Source: Brachypodius melanocephalos
Lineage: Eukaryota; Chordata; Aves; Passeriformes; Pycnonotidae
Direction of reading: 5' to 3'
Assembly: GCA_013398615.1 (NCBI GenBank)
Contig: VZSR01002395.1
Coordinates: 4,892,850 to 4,956,849, forward strand
Length of the DNA: 64,000 nucleotides
The notes under the pieces are model-generated. The model saw nothing but the letters and a program-made list of their open reading frames with translations. It did no database searches and was not told the origin of the DNA. Positions 34,839 to 47,269 of this stretch are shown here, in pieces. Position 1 is the stretch's first letter; every line of letters begins with the position of its first letter. The position numbers and the translations under genes were made by a program.

Positions 34839-36821
34839 TTGAAAACATTATCTTTATGGGCTCCCTTGTCTGTGTTTTCCTTCAGCTGTATTTAGGATGG
34901 AACAGTTCTTTAATTGATTACATGGAGCATTACAGGGCATTACCAGCAGCACTAAATTCTCTGTGTCAAACCTAAGGTGCCTGTAGCTTAAATTGCCCAG
35001 ATGGAATAATTTTTTTCCCTTTGGCCTTTAAGTGAAAAGGGATTTCACTGTTCCATCCCTGGAGGAGTCAGCTCCTCTTATCTACAGCAGAGATACCAGC
35101 ACTGCCCTGGCAGCTTCAAAGGGAAAGTACAATACTGGAGTTGCTCAACACTGCCTTGGTGTAACTGACTTCCCTTCCCCTCTTCCCTTTTCCCAGGCCA
35201 GAACAGCCCAGAGCTGTTTTCTTTCATGCTTGGCCTTCTCCAGAAGGGGAAGCTGCTTTGAGATGCAAGTGACCACTAGACCAGAGCAGGGCTGTGCTTC
35301 CTGAAAGCTGGAGCAGGAGCTTGGACAATGTGTCCCCCTCTTGCAGTGAGCATCTTTGAGGCCACCCAGCCCCTTCCCTACATTTTCACCTCTGATGAGA
35401 AATGAGGGGAAGCTGGGAAGGAGACATCCCAGGGGATCACTGCACTGCCTGTCATTCATCACCTGCACCAGCCTCTGGCCAAATGTCACCTCAGTCCCCC
35501 TTAATTATCCACTGCTGACTATCCCCAGTACCCTCATCCCAATATTGATGCCCTGCCCTCCCACAGCCTCTGCCTAGAGACCAAGCCCAGAGCCACAGTA
35601 CTTCATCCAGAGTCACCTTCCTTCCAGCCACCCAAAATCCTCTTTGGTCCAAGCTCATCCCAGGTCAATATTCCCAACAGCTCTCCAGCCCTGAGAGTGT
35701 GAGTTCTGCCTCTGCTTTGGAGCTCATTTCCATCTCCACAGCTGTGCAGTTCCTTTGCATTCCTCCTGTACCCAGGCACCTAAACACCTCCAGCAATTCT
35801 CCCCACCACTCACTCTCGTCACTTCAGTGACCATCTTTAGTCCCAAAAATGCAACAGCCTGAGGACCCTTGCAAAAGCATCACTTCAGTGCCCCTCCAGA
35901 CTCTGGGTGAATGGGGGCAGGTACAGACCACATGTGGGGTTTTTTCCTTTGACACCCAGTCAGCTCTTTGTCCCCCAGGTGAATTTCCAATTGCCTGAGC
36001 AAGGGAGGGGTGCAGACAAGGCCAGTGGTTTCAGTGGGAGATGACGAGCAACAATCAGGCAGCTGCAGGATCATCCATGGAGAAGGTGTTTTGGGTGACT
36101 GCTGCCCTAATTAGGGAAGGGCCAGCCCAAATGGATTCGGGCATGATGGCTGAGATAGTTTGATCCTGGAGCAGCTCCTCCTTCCCTCTGAGCAGGGGCA
36201 AGTCCCGATGACTTGCAAGACAAGAATGTTCCCCAGAGGAAACCTGCCCTGCCAAATTCTTGCTCCCCAGCCTGGGCTGAGGGAACTGTTTCAACCTAGG
36301 CAGTGTGAAAAAGGAGGGGGGCTCGGCAGGAAGTCCATCCAGGCTCCTGAGAGCTCCGTGCTTTGGGAGCAGGTCACCTCCCATCCCTGCCAAAGGCTTT
36401 CCCCAGCATCTCTGCCCACTGCGTTGCAATTCCTGAGCGCTGAGTCGGAGCCCTGCGGGCACCTGACCAGAATGGGTTCTGCACCTGAGCTGAGCTGAGC
36501 TTTCTGCTGAGCTCCCAAGGCAGCTGCTTTTCCAAATTCCAGGAGACCTTCCTGTAACAAGTGGCCACAAGAAAACAATCCTTTGGTTTTCAGCATCAAT
36601 CCAGAAAAGTCAACAGGTGGCTTGGCTGGAGAGAGGGAATGGATCCGTCACGTGTTCCCTGCCGATGAAATAGGTGAACAGCTCTGGAAAGCTTATTGCA
36701 AATCTGGGCTCTTCCCTTTGGAAGACCAGGAAGGAAAACACCTAAATGTTGTAGGAATGTACATATGAGACAGAAAAGAGCAGGCGGTAGCTCTATGCTC
36801 TAAATATGGAATGTTTGTTTA

Positions 36822-36872
36822 TAATTATATATTTATATATTTATATATATTTTTATATTTATATATATAATG
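36822..36872. repeat. AT-rich microsatellite
   Basis: Imperfect TATATTTATATATTTATATA repeats about 2 kb after the PTGS2 3' end. Low-complexity DNA with no other signal. Confidence 0.9.
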
Positions 36873-36969
36873 TTAAATTACCTAACACTTACCAGAAGGG
36901 CAATGGCAAAACAAAAAGTGTCTCACAACCAGGAGCATCCTGCTTGAAGATGCCTCAGATCTTTACTTA

Positions 36970-37080
36970 AGAGAATCACAGAATCAGTAAGGTTGGAAGA
37001 AACCTCCAAGATCGAAGTATCAGCTCATGCTCCTGTCTCAGGACAAGCCCCCAAATCCTTCCACAGCACTGTGGGAGCTG
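36970..37080 (-). mobile_element. CR1 LINE 3' fragment (older subfamily)
   Basis: GAGAATCACAGAATCAGTAA, GGTTGGAAGAAACCTCCAAG and the following ATCGAAGTATCAGC are the antisense of the CR1 'gatcatcgagtccaacc' tail type. Confidence 0.8.
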
Positions 37081-38325
37081 CATTTCTCTCTGTGTATTTT
37101 ATTTTCTCGCAGTAACCAGGTGTAGCCCCGGCTCACTCCATGGTGGATGTAGGTGTGTGCGAGCATCCCTGTCCAAACCTGCCCTGCTGACAGGGAACTT
37201 TAACACCCATCCGTTTGCCCCAAAAGCCTGCTTCCTCTGGGAGCACCTGGAACCTTTGAAACACGCACACACACACCCCAAAATTGCTGAAAGCAATGCC
37301 CAGGACACTGAGCAGCTGAGGGGGTGGAAAGGCCTTTTCCCGAAGGTCTCTCCCCTTTAGAAGAGCTACCCAAAGAAGTTATTCCATAGGTGTTCATCAA
37401 GGGAACACCGTGCAAACCACACAGGCTCCAGATAACAGAGACATCCCCAAATTTATGCTGGCAGGTCCTTAGAGATGGGAGCAACAGAGCAACAAAACGT
37501 GGCTGTTCTCCAGCAGCTCCAAAACCCTGCCCTGAGAACTCTCACAGCTCAGTGTCCTCGCAGCTGTGGCTTTCCAACCTGTTGCCTAGACAAGATTAAT
37601 TCATCCTGCCTAACAAATAATAGAGTTTCCAAGTAGCAGTGCTAGGTACTCATTAAAGCAAATCCTGGCTGAGCTGGCGCAGAGGTGAAATAGCAGCTCT
37701 TACACAAGGCAGGGATGTTCCATCTGCTGATGCCATCACATCCAGGGCTGTTACATCCAGAGAGGGAGGTGGGGAGAGACCATCCCAGGATTTTTATAGC
37801 CTGGAGAATTTCAGTGAAGGCAGGAGAAAGGAAAACATTTTAAAATTAGAACCAGAGTGAATTTTCTGAGTGCCCAATGAATTGGTAGGATTTCAGGCAA
37901 ACTCAGGATGTGTTTCTGGCAGTGGGACAGTGAACCATATTTTCACTGCTTGCTAGGTCAAGTGTTTCAATATTTGTCATCACAACTGACCCAGGCTGGA
38001 TGGGGAAAAAAGATTTCCCAACCCGACCACGAAGAGGAAGACCTTTTTATAAATCAAGAAAAGGATTTAGCAGCATTCCGAAGGGAAGATGGCATTACTG
38101 TATAGTAAGAAACCTTGGATGTTCTACTTAGACTTTACTCTGTATCAGGAATGGTTTTCATTCTATTATAAATTGAATCTCCAGCTCAGGAGGTGACATG
38201 GATAAAACACTGAAGTTTCCAAGTCTGAAGAAAGAAAAAGGATGCTTATCTCATTTTGAGGAAAATCTGAGGGGCATATGAACACTGTCCGTGAAGTTAA
38301 TGTCTCCCATAACTGCAGAACAAAT

Positions 38326-38441
38326 AGGGTAGGGTTAGGGTTAGAGTTACTAGGATTATGGGGTTAGGGTTAGGGTTAGGGTTAGGGTTGGGGTTAGGGT
38401 TGTTAGGGTTAGGGTTATTAGGGTTAGGGTTAGGGTTAGGT
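38326..38441 (+). repeat. Interstitial telomeric sequence, (TTAGGG)n
   Basis: About 116 bp are made almost entirely of the vertebrate telomere repeat with the G-rich strand on +. I count about eleven perfect TTAGGG hexamers plus variants (TTAGAG, TTGGGG) and short interruptions (TTG, TTA, ACTAGGATTATG). Both flanks look like ordinary unique AT-rich DNA. It begins about 3.5 kb after the PTGS2 poly(A) signal. It has four or more closely spaced GGG runs, so G-quadruplex folding is possible. Confidence 0.95.
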
Positions 38442-41400
38442 TTCTGGATCACTTAGGAAGGAGGTGCCAAATGTGAAAGGCTTTTCAGTTAAAATATCCC
38501 TTTAAATGAAAGAAAAATTAGAGCAGGGAATTGTTTACAGCAAGCAAAGTTCAGCATCATTTCACAGCCATGTTTTTAAAAGCAGTAGCAAAAATAATAC
38601 CATTTCTCATGTGAATTGAGAATAAAATTCCCCAGGGTTCCTGAATTTTTAGGAAGTTGATTTCCTCTTTGCAGTCACTTCCTCATTTACCTCTTGTTGC
38701 AAATACTTCCCGTAAATCCCTTTAAATCTTCTTTGCAAATGAGTGAACATTTACCATCATTTTCCTTAATATTTGTTTATTGAACAGCCAGGTCTCCAGT
38801 GCCTTCAGTGGCACTGTCCCAGGTGGCATCGGTGAAATTGCACAGGATTTGCATGACACTGGGCTGTTGTAAGCATCATCTGCACTTCTCACCCTCCTTC
38901 CTCAGCGAATGCAATGGCAAGAGAGAGGCAAAGCCCTTTCCCTATGGAATTTGTTCTGGACTGAAAATGTGCCGGTGTGATTCTGCACAAAGCAGCACCT
39001 TGGGATGCTCCGTGCTCTGAACCAATGTGAAAAGCTCTTCTTGCAGCTGTGTATCAGAACTGACCTCTGAAAAACACAAGAGCTTGTCTGCATCTCCTGA
39101 CATTGCAAAAATGGACAGGGAAGCTGCCTAGAAAAGGTTCCCATGAGATTTCTGTCACTTCTGATTTCAGACAGATACTACAAGACCGAACTCCAAAATA
39201 GAATTTTAATTATTTTTAATTTTTTTTTGTCCTCTTCACTTAGAGACCAGGAACCAGAAGACAGACTGAAGATTGATTTCATAATAGTTTGTCTGAGAAA
39301 AAAATACATTGAGAGAAGGATGTGCTGTTCCCCATCACATTAAATCTGTTTGCTCATTCTCAGTAAGTAGAAAATTTACTGGGGGAACTGGAAGTCAAGT
39401 AAATCATCTTGAGTGACTAATAAAAATTTTATTTATTTGCCTCTAGCTCCATTTTCACAGGAAGATCCTTCCTTTAAAAAAGAAGCTACATTAGTCATGA
39501 ATCAGCACCTGAATGGGTAGGCAACACGGGAGGTTATGATTAAGATTCTTCTTATTCAAAGGCCATAAATGAACCCACTTTGACAGAGCAATCCATCATT
39601 GCCTGACTTGCACAGAGCCAGCCCCACCTTCCAGTTCACAGCCAGCCTCCAGTCTCCTCAAATCAAGTTCTTCTTACTCCACTGGTGGTGGTGAATCAAA
39701 AATAAATTAATGACTGCTCACTTTGAGCCCCCTCCTCATTTGCCCTCCCTGCCTCTCATAACCCTGACAGGGCACAGACTCCAAGGTGATAAGGAGTAAA
39801 GTGCCTTTGCTTGTTAAACAAGTTCATACAAGTCAATTTTTCTGCTAATTTTACTTTGTAATTTTATTGAGCTAGTTTACACCGATCTAAAATCCATCTA
39901 AAAGCTTGAAAATGTGAAAATTTGGATCTCCTCTTTTTTCATCAGACAACACTTTTCCAGTTCTATCCTCAGACCTATTTTTAAAGGAGGACTATGGGGA
40001 CCATTCACAGGGGAGAGGGAGAGGTGCTTTGTGTTTATTGCTTTTTAGTTAACAGTTGGAGTGTGTCTCCAAATCCAGTATTAAAAGTTATAATAAACAT
40101 CTTCCAAGTTTTGATCCTCATAATGTAAAATAGTTCTCTGTAGACTATGATAAAACCTCTTTTAGGCTTCTTGTTTAGTATTTAAACAGGAATAGATGTT
40201 TAAATAATAAAGAATTTAGTAATAAGAATTTAATAATATAGTAATTTAAGAATATATTGTAAGAAAAAGAACATTTTTATTTAAAATAGAATATAACATA
40301 GAGGTGTTGCAATGAATAAAAGTAAAGTTTGAAGGAAACCCAGACCTACTGAGATAAAGAACTGCATGTCAGGCCATAAACAGCTTCAGCCCTACTTCAC
40401 AATGAGATCAGAAATCAGAAGAGGTGCAATGAAACTAAATTAAAAATAAATAAATACATAAATGATAACAGGGGAACACAATGGGGAAAATCATGGGAGG
40501 ACGGTGCTAAGGTTCCTCGGGCTGAGTGCAGCATTGAGAAAAGCAATGTGGGGTTTTACTCTCAAATTATTTTTTTTAATTTTGGAGAAAAAATATTTAC
40601 AATCTCCTCACAATGTCCCTGAATTGTAAGAAGATCATAAATATTGAATTTGGCTGGCCAAATTCTTAACCTTCCCAGCCCTAAACACGAAGTCATAGGA
40701 TCATGGAATGAACTGGATCTTCTTGTTCTGCCCCCTGCACTCTTTGCAGACACAAGGATGGAATTGCTCTGTTCAGATGTTGTGGGCCACAGCCAGTGCT
40801 GAGGAAACTCCTCTGGACTCAAGCTGGGCCCTGGACTTTTCCTGATCTCCAACAAAAGCATCTTGAAGGGGAAGTTTCTTTTGCTCCATAACATTACACA
40901 TCTGCAGCGGGCTCAGGGTGAGTAGGGAGCGGACGTGTGGGGCCGCATTCACCCAGAGCTGCAATCCCCTTTTGCCTCTGCCACAGCAAACAGGAGCTCA
41001 TTTCCATCTCCTTTGTGCCCTGGGGAGCAAGGAAACCTCTCAGCTTGAGCCCATGGAAATTTTCAGACAAATCAGTCTTTTGTTGGAATGTAATACTCTG
41101 GAGACAAGCCAAGTTCAACTGAAGTGTTCCTGGGAAGTGTTTCTCAGGTCTAGCAAGAAATGCGTTGGTCAAAACACAGCTGAGACCTTGCACCTCCCCT
41201 CCATCTGCCAGAGAGAGCAGAGGTTTAACCTCTCTTGGAGGCTCTTGGGCTAGTGCTTGGGATGAGCTTCTGTGACGCCTCAATCCTCCAGATAACTGCA
41301 TTAACTCCCAATTAAAATCACTGTTGCAGGGTCACCCTTTCCCCATCAGTTCCTTTCATTCCTTTAAAAAACCCCACAACTTTAAGTTTCCATTTCTCTT

Positions 41401-42861
41401 CTGCCATAAAATAGGGACATTTTTGTAGGATGACAGATCTTCTCCTGCCTACCACTAGTCCTGGAGTAGAGTTCTTTGGCTCATTTAGCAGAAAGAACAT
41501 CACCTGGAGAGTGTATTCCCAGGGTCACAGTGCTCTAAGAAGAAATGAAAGGCCAAAATATGGTCACGACACTTGGATCATATTTCTTCAATTATCATAG
41601 GAAAAGAAAAGATGTTTAACAGGGTATGTATAAGTTGTTTGGGGTTTAAAGCCTAAGGAAAATTAAGATATTTAATGCTGCCCTCAAATGAACTAGGACA
41701 ACGAGAAAGGTTTTTAAATTCCCCCTATATGCAAAGTGGAGCTATTGTCAAGCACAAAAAGTCATGCTAGAGCACAGCAAAACTGCTTCTGGGAAGCAAC
41801 CCAAATTTATTCAAATTGAGTAGGGAAAACCCTAGCTATTTGTCTGCTCTGAGTGTTTGATGTCAGCCTGTGAAGGCGTGTGAAGATAGAGACACCAACC
41901 CGTTCATACTTTGGAGCCATACGTGGCGCATCTGACGCACTCCGGGAGGGCAGGACGTGAGGGGTGCAGGCTCTGCTATGGCACCACGGCTCCCTCCTGC
42001 CCTCCTTCCCAGAGCCCTGGAATGCTGGGGGATGCAGCCAGTCATGGGCCCAACCCTGGAGTCACCGAGCAGAGCCCGGTGACAGCGTGGTCCCCGCCCA
42101 GGGCACGGGGCAGCCTGGTAGGAAAGGGAGACTCACAGGGGAAAGTCAGCAGTGGACATCGCGCCATGTCCACATCCCAACCGGGCAAGGTCATCAGGGA
42201 CGGGGGCAGGAAGGGCTGCTGGACTTGATGGGGACATTCAACTGTCCCCCAGGAGCTTCAGCTGCCCACACTGAGCTCCAGCGGCTTCCAAGGACAGCCC
42301 CCTTGGGCCGGCTCACCCAGCACATCTGCAGGGCCACCATGGAGCTTCCCATCCTCCCTCCACCGCCTCTGCTTTCCAGCTCTTCCCTGCTCTGTATTTT
42401 CTTTTCCTTTCCCTTTTACAGAGCAGCCCTTGGTTCTGGTGGCTCTCCCAAAGAGAGTTGTCTGTCAGGGCCAGCAAGGCTCCTTTTGACAAATCCCAGG
42501 AATTTTTTCCCGCTGAGGAAGGAGGCAAATCCACGGCCCACCTCCTGTCTGATCCTTCTCCGGCTGCTTTGCCAATACAACCGAGCTGTGAGTCAGAAGA
42601 CAAGAAAAGAGCCCTCTGTCCCCAGTGTAGTCAGTGGAACTGTGCACCTACAGAGGATGATTCAGACCAACTTGGATATGTAAAACCTTTCAATTTTTGG
42701 AAAATTTTCCAAAATCGTCCAAAATTGTAAAGCTCCCTATGGCTGCCCAAATCATTGTGACTTACACTAGAGCAGAGGAGGGAGAAATACGGACTGGGGA
42801 CAGAATACGATGAGAATTTCATGGTTTCTCCTTACATTACATCGAATTACATCAAATCTGG

Positions 42862-42925
42862 ACTTCTATGAGCCTTTTGGGTCCCTTCCAACTCAGGATA
42901 TTCTGTGATTCTATGATTCTACATA
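42862..42925 (+). mobile_element. Short CR1 3' end
   Basis: GGGTCCCTTCCAACTCAGGA, TATTCTGTGATTCTATGATT and CTAC are the terminal bases of a CR1, including the (ATTCTATG)n-type end repeat. The piece is severely 5'-truncated. Confidence 0.8.
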
Positions 42926-43760
42926 ATGTGGAATTGTAACTTCCCTGGCTTTTAGAGAGATTTGAATGTATAGAATAACAAAAAAATGATAAAAATTATG
43001 AAGGCAGAAACTGTTTATGTCCTCCCATGCTGTCACTCATGCAGGAAGAAAGTATCCAGAGTGAAATATTTTATGGGGAGAATAAAGAAGAGCATAATCA
43101 TCTCGCTGCAAGCCAGAAGTACTGAGAGAATCCCAATAAAGTGCAATCTCTCCGGTCTGCAGCCAAAACGCTGCGAAATCGAGGTTAGGAAGACCTTGTG
43201 AAAGGCTTAGAGAGCCAGGAGTTGTATCCCAGAGCTTAGAAAGCTTCTCACAGCCCCATCGCTCTTTGTCCAGCATCCGGAGGAGTGGCGTAACACCACT
43301 CTTGTTCCAGCACTTCGGAACGGCACCAATGATTGCTTTTGTTGCTTGTTTTGTTTTAATTCCTGGACTCTGACATCGCCTGGTGCTGGTTGGTGAAGGA
43401 AGTGTGAGTTCCTGGGAAAGGCAGGGGTACAGATGGATGGGTTTTCCATGTGCTGCTCTGCTGGCAGTGACGTGGTGCAAGCACAGCACACCCAGACCTG
43501 GCTTGGACTCCACACAAGGCTTTTTCCTTCCATCCCAGAAAAAGAAAAGTTAGGGTCCTTTAGTGACCCTAAGTGATCGTAGCTGCCTGGTAAAATGTGA
43601 TTCATCTGCCTCACTTGTACCCATTTACCACCCCACCTGAGGTACTCTAAATGAGGAGTGCAGTAACACTATATATCATGGAGAGTATGGACACGTTGTG
43701 AACTCTGTTTAAATCCAAAGGACTTTTAACAATGCCACCTGAGAGGTTTCTGAGAGCAGT

Positions 43761-43801
43761 GGATTACGTGTATAATGTAATTACACATGTAAATGTAATC
43801 C
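43761..43801. repeat. 41-bp imperfect palindrome
   Basis: The outer arms GGATTAC and GTAATCC are complementary and are centred almost exactly on a perfect 10-bp palindrome TGTAATTACA at 43776-43785. It could form a hairpin or bind a dimeric factor. It has no known identity. Confidence 0.7.
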
Positions 43802-44540
43802 ATTGCTCCTGACCTGGTTTGATTCAATGGATTGCTTACATCAATCGCCTGAATTAAGAGAAGCTTCACCTTCACGACTGATTTCTCTGCCTGCTGTGAA
43901 TCATCAACCCCAAATCTTTCTTTGACCAGAAGCAGACAGCAGGGCTGTCCAGCAGACAGCTTAGGTGTGCGTAAGCACGTTTAGCACAATGAGGCAAGTC
44001 TGGATCCAAAGCCTGAAACCTGTTCAAAAATTCCTGCTCTCATTCCTGATGGAAAACCTTATTTCACTGGTATTAGTGCAGCAGCTGTGTGTTCATCCCA
44101 CAGGCTGAAATGAAATAATCTATAACTGCTTCTCCATGAGCTTAAATCCCTAAAGGAAATACCAAGGACTGGCTAACTTTGGAAACTGATGATAGAGGAG
44201 AAAAATGCTTTTCAGGATCATCAGGAGAAGCCATTAGAGAGTTGAGGTAATTTACTCCCAGGCACCAGAACACGTTCTCCAGGTTCCTTGTCTTCATGAG
44301 CACTATATCATGAAGAAATGCTCTCAGGACAGAACAATCCTCCAGGGCAAAGTTTTGGCAACAGAATTAATTTTCCTAATCAGTTTTGCCTTGTATGCCT
44401 GACAAAAATTCAGGTTGTCACCTGAAGAGACCCAATCTCAATGTTGGCTGCTGGCCAGCCTGTAGAGGTAGCTAAAGATCTTTGTGGAAGACAAGTGCCA
44501 TGGACAAAGTCATGCCAGGACCTGAGACACTTGGATATTT

Positions 44541-44575
44541 AGATTAGATTAGATTAGATTAGATTAGATTAGATT
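44541..44575 (+). repeat. (AGATT)7 microsatellite at the 5' edge of a SINE
   Basis: Seven perfect AGATT units run directly into the tRNA-like head of the SINE that follows, sharing its first TTAG. Either the array grew from the 5' junction or the SINE landed in a pre-existing repeat. Confidence 0.95.
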
Positions 44576-44703
44576 AGCTCAATTGGTCAGAGCATGGTGC
44601 TGATAACACCAAGGTTTTGAGGTAGATCTGTGTAGGGCCATTCACTGAAGAGTTGGGCTTGATGGTCCTTGGGGGTCCCTTCCAACTCAGAATATTTGTG
44701 ACA
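44572..44703 (+). mobile_element. tRNA-Ile-derived SINE with CR1-like tail (TguSINE1-like)
   Basis: The head TTAGCTCAATTGGTCAGAGC, followed by TGGTGCTGATAACACCAAGGTT, aligns with the D arm and anticodon arm of tRNA-Ile (TTAGCTCAGTTGGTTAGAGC...). A degraded B box (about 44620) and GGGCCA follow, then a CR1-type 3' end (TTGGGCTTGATGGTCCTTGG, TCCCTTCCAACTCAGAATAT). A tRNA-Ile head fused to a CR1 tail is the structure reported for the zebra finch SINE; the tail lets CR1 enzymes mobilise it. The cloverleaf is broken, so it is not a functional tRNA gene. Confidence 0.75.
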
Positions 44704-44794
44704 ATAAAGTTAGTGTGAAATGTGTCATTCTGTGATTATATTATATATTATACTTTTTGGAAGAGAGCTGGGGTGAGAACTGGCTTCTAGGAAA

Positions 44795-44882
44795 ACCCAG
44801 TCTGGAAGGGACCTCAGGAAGTCCCTGGTCCAGCCTGCAGCTCAAAGCAGGTCACCTCTGGGGTCAGCCCAGAGCTTCACCC
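44795..44882 (-). mobile_element. CR1 LINE 3' fragment (second subfamily)
   Basis: GTCTGGAAGGGACCTCAGGA, then GCAGCTCAAAGCAGGTCACC and TCTGGGGTCAGCCCAGA, is the same type as the copy at 15008. It lies about 90 bp after the SINE. Confidence 0.75.
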
Positions 44883-45651
44883 ATGACACAGCCATGAGCA
44901 GGTGGCATTTGGAAGGTGACTGGCACTGGAGTAGTCACTGCTTCTCCTGACCCATCTCGAGACCTATTCAGCTCACCTGATGCAATTCTAAAACAAAAGG
45001 TTGGCATTTTCCACACAACTTGTAAAGCTGCACGATGTTTTGGTGTCATGGCAAAGCCCAAAGTATAAACAGATGTAATGACTAGTTGGATTCATGGAAG
45101 AAGGGCCATTCATTGATTAGTAACAATAAATACATGTAAGTCTGTATGGTCACCCTTATGCTACAGGCCTGGGCTGGGAACACAAGCAAAATCCTGCAAA
45201 TAAGAATTGCTGCCATAGGTAGAGGACCAACAAATTTGTCTGCAGCCTCAGCTACTCTGGTCTCCTAAAAGCTTTTTCCAAGGCAGAGACATGAGCATTG
45301 ACACTGTCCTCACACCAGCACTGTGCAGGGCTTTCCTTCTGCTTCTGTCCAAACAGCCCCTCCTTGGATGAGAGCGGCCCCAAGACTATATTCCAAGGTA
45401 ATTCCATTTATGCCACCACTTTATTACAGAACCCACATTAGCTCACAAAACTTGCACAAATCCATATTTTTAAGGGCTTAACATGTTCACAAAAGTATTG
45501 TTCATGCTGGCAGGCTATAAAATCATGCAATAACCTGCCAAGGGAAATTTCAGAAAATTTCTCATCTGAATCATCTCCATCATGGCATGAAATAGAGAAA
45601 ACCTTTGAAACAAATTACTGGTTTCTGAGTTGGAAAAATGACCAACACCCC

Positions 45652-45671
45652 ACCACACACACACACACACC
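45652..45671. repeat. (AC)n microsatellite
   Basis: CCACACACACACACACACAC dinucleotide tract. A shorter CA tract is at 5042-5058. Confidence 0.9.
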
Positions 45672-46093
45672 AGTGAAGTAAGGTCTTTCACATCACTTGC
45701 TTTTGTTTCTCTGTTGCTGTCCACACTACTGACTCATTCCTGTTGCATGGCCGAGAAAAAAACCTGTCACACACGGCACGTCAACAACAGCTCTTCCAAC
45801 TTGCAGGGAATTCCAACATTTTCAGCTTGGATTTGTTGCAATTCAAGGAGAAATAGGCTTTTAAGAGTTGTTACAGAGTAGAAATTCTCTAAAAAGAGCT
45901 TTCACAAATGCCAACATCAGGAATAATGAAATAAGGGTGGCTGGGGTGGATTTCAGCAGCTGTTGGTGGATTTCATCATCTTCTTGCTTTGATCCTGTAG
46001 CAGTGATGCAGCTCTACACTCTCTCATAACAAGACTTGTTACAAAAAAAATGACTTAATTTAAATTCCTATTCATACTCATGTGCTCACTCAC

Positions 46094-46220
46094 AAATCAC
46101 AGAATCCCAGACTGGAATTATTAAAGTTCTTCTAGTTCCACTCTCTGCCATGGGCAGGGATACCAGGTTGCTCCAAGCCCTGTTCAACCCGGCCTTGAAC
46201 ACTTCCAGGGATGGAGCAGC
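46094..46220 (-). mobile_element. CR1 LINE 3' fragment
   Basis: AATCACAGAATCCCAGACTG, GCCATGGGCAGGGATACCAG, GTTGCTCCAAGCCCTGTTCA and CACTTCCAGGGATGGAGCAG. The piece is diverged and has a small internal deletion relative to its neighbours. A short TTAATTAATTAATTA tract follows at about 46223. Confidence 0.85.
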
Positions 46221-47269
46221 TTCTTAATTAATTAATTACTAATTCAATTCTCTATATCTGAGGAGCTAATAAATACGTGCCTAGAAGTATATGACAATAT
46301 ATGAATCATCTGTCCAAGTGCCACATACTCAAAAACTGTAGGAACTAGAACCAAATATTTATAGGAAGTGCCTCCCTCTAGAGAGGGAAGGCAACAAAGC
46401 ACCAAACATTCTTTAATCTTTTCATCTGTTCGATGCTTGAGCATCTACTTCTTAGCCAGGCTTCATTTCCATACAATGGAAATCAAACTGTTGGGCACCA
46501 AGCAGCAACACAGGACTGTCTACTTTGAGGAGGAACTCTGCAAAGCCATGGACCAACATCTTGTGCTCTCCTCAGGTTTCGGCGTTTACCGGGTGGCTCA
46601 CACAGTAGATATGTAAACATGGATTAATCCATTAGACCAGAATGTATACAAATAAATGAGTCTATGTTACTAATTTCCCCTTAAATCTGGCATGTAAATG
46701 TCACCATGGTCACAGCAAAAATGTCCAGGGATCTGCCTAGGCCTGCAGAATATCAACAGCTCATATAATCAGATCAGAGTTAAACTCTAGAATAAACACT
46801 TTTTATAACTTTTTCATGTGTAAGCAAAGTTTCTTAGGCTTCTTCACTTCTGTAAACATTCATGGCAGCTCTAAATACTCTCACCTGGCAATTTCTGATT
46901 CAGTACCACCACTTACAAGAGAACATTCATCCAAATATTATCTTAATTATTTGACAGGGTTAACAGCTGGGTGAGAAGCTGAAGACACGGTGCTCCCCAG
47001 TAGAATGAGAAAGCAGAAATTCAAGAGTCACAAGGTGCTTTTAGGGCTAAACAGAGAAGGAAATCTCTGCCTTGAGACATCTTCTCTGTTCAAAACTGAA
47101 AGCAAGTTCTCACAAAAATAGGAAGTCTGGTCTGGGGATGTGGAAGTTCACGGCAGCCTGGTCTGCACTGAGGTCCAGCCTGAGGAGGGAGCACACAGAG
47201 CTGGGAGCAGGGACAGCCTGCAAAGGAAGGGACCGGGACACATGGCCCAGGCATGCAGAGCTGCCATCA

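Larger units (their letters stand above)
32622..34855 (+). other. PTGS2: PTGS2 3' untranslated region
   Basis: This stretch of about 2.2 kb between the stop codon and the AATAAA region is close in length to the long human PTGS2 3' UTR. It opens with an AU-rich element, has U/A-rich stretches at 33230-33330 and a G-run at 33781-33800, and contains no convincing ORF on the sense strand. Apparent - strand ORFs here (34076-34658) are chance openings. The 3' end is inferred from the poly(A) signal, not from transcript data. Confidence 0.85.
34886..38325. other. Intergenic DNA after PTGS2
   Basis: Unique sequence with scattered short ORFs on both strands (for example 36055-36570 on -), one CR1 tail at 36970 and an AT microsatellite. 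No exon of a neighbouring gene is recognised. Confidence 0.6.
38442..44540. other. Intergenic DNA between the telomeric tract and the SINE
   Basis: AT-rich for most of its length, with runs at 40190-40310 and 40430-40470 of the AATAAATAAATA type. A GC-richer patch at 41900-42650 holds the longest non-PTGS2 + strand ORF after the CpG-island one (239 codons, 41964-42683), which resembles no family I know. It also holds a short CR1 end and the palindrome at 43761. No gene is called. Confidence 0.55.

Noticed and set aside
44572..44650. Functional tRNA-Ile gene
   Set aside because: The acceptor and T arms are degraded and the sequence runs into a CR1-type tail, so it is a SINE head rather than a tRNA gene.
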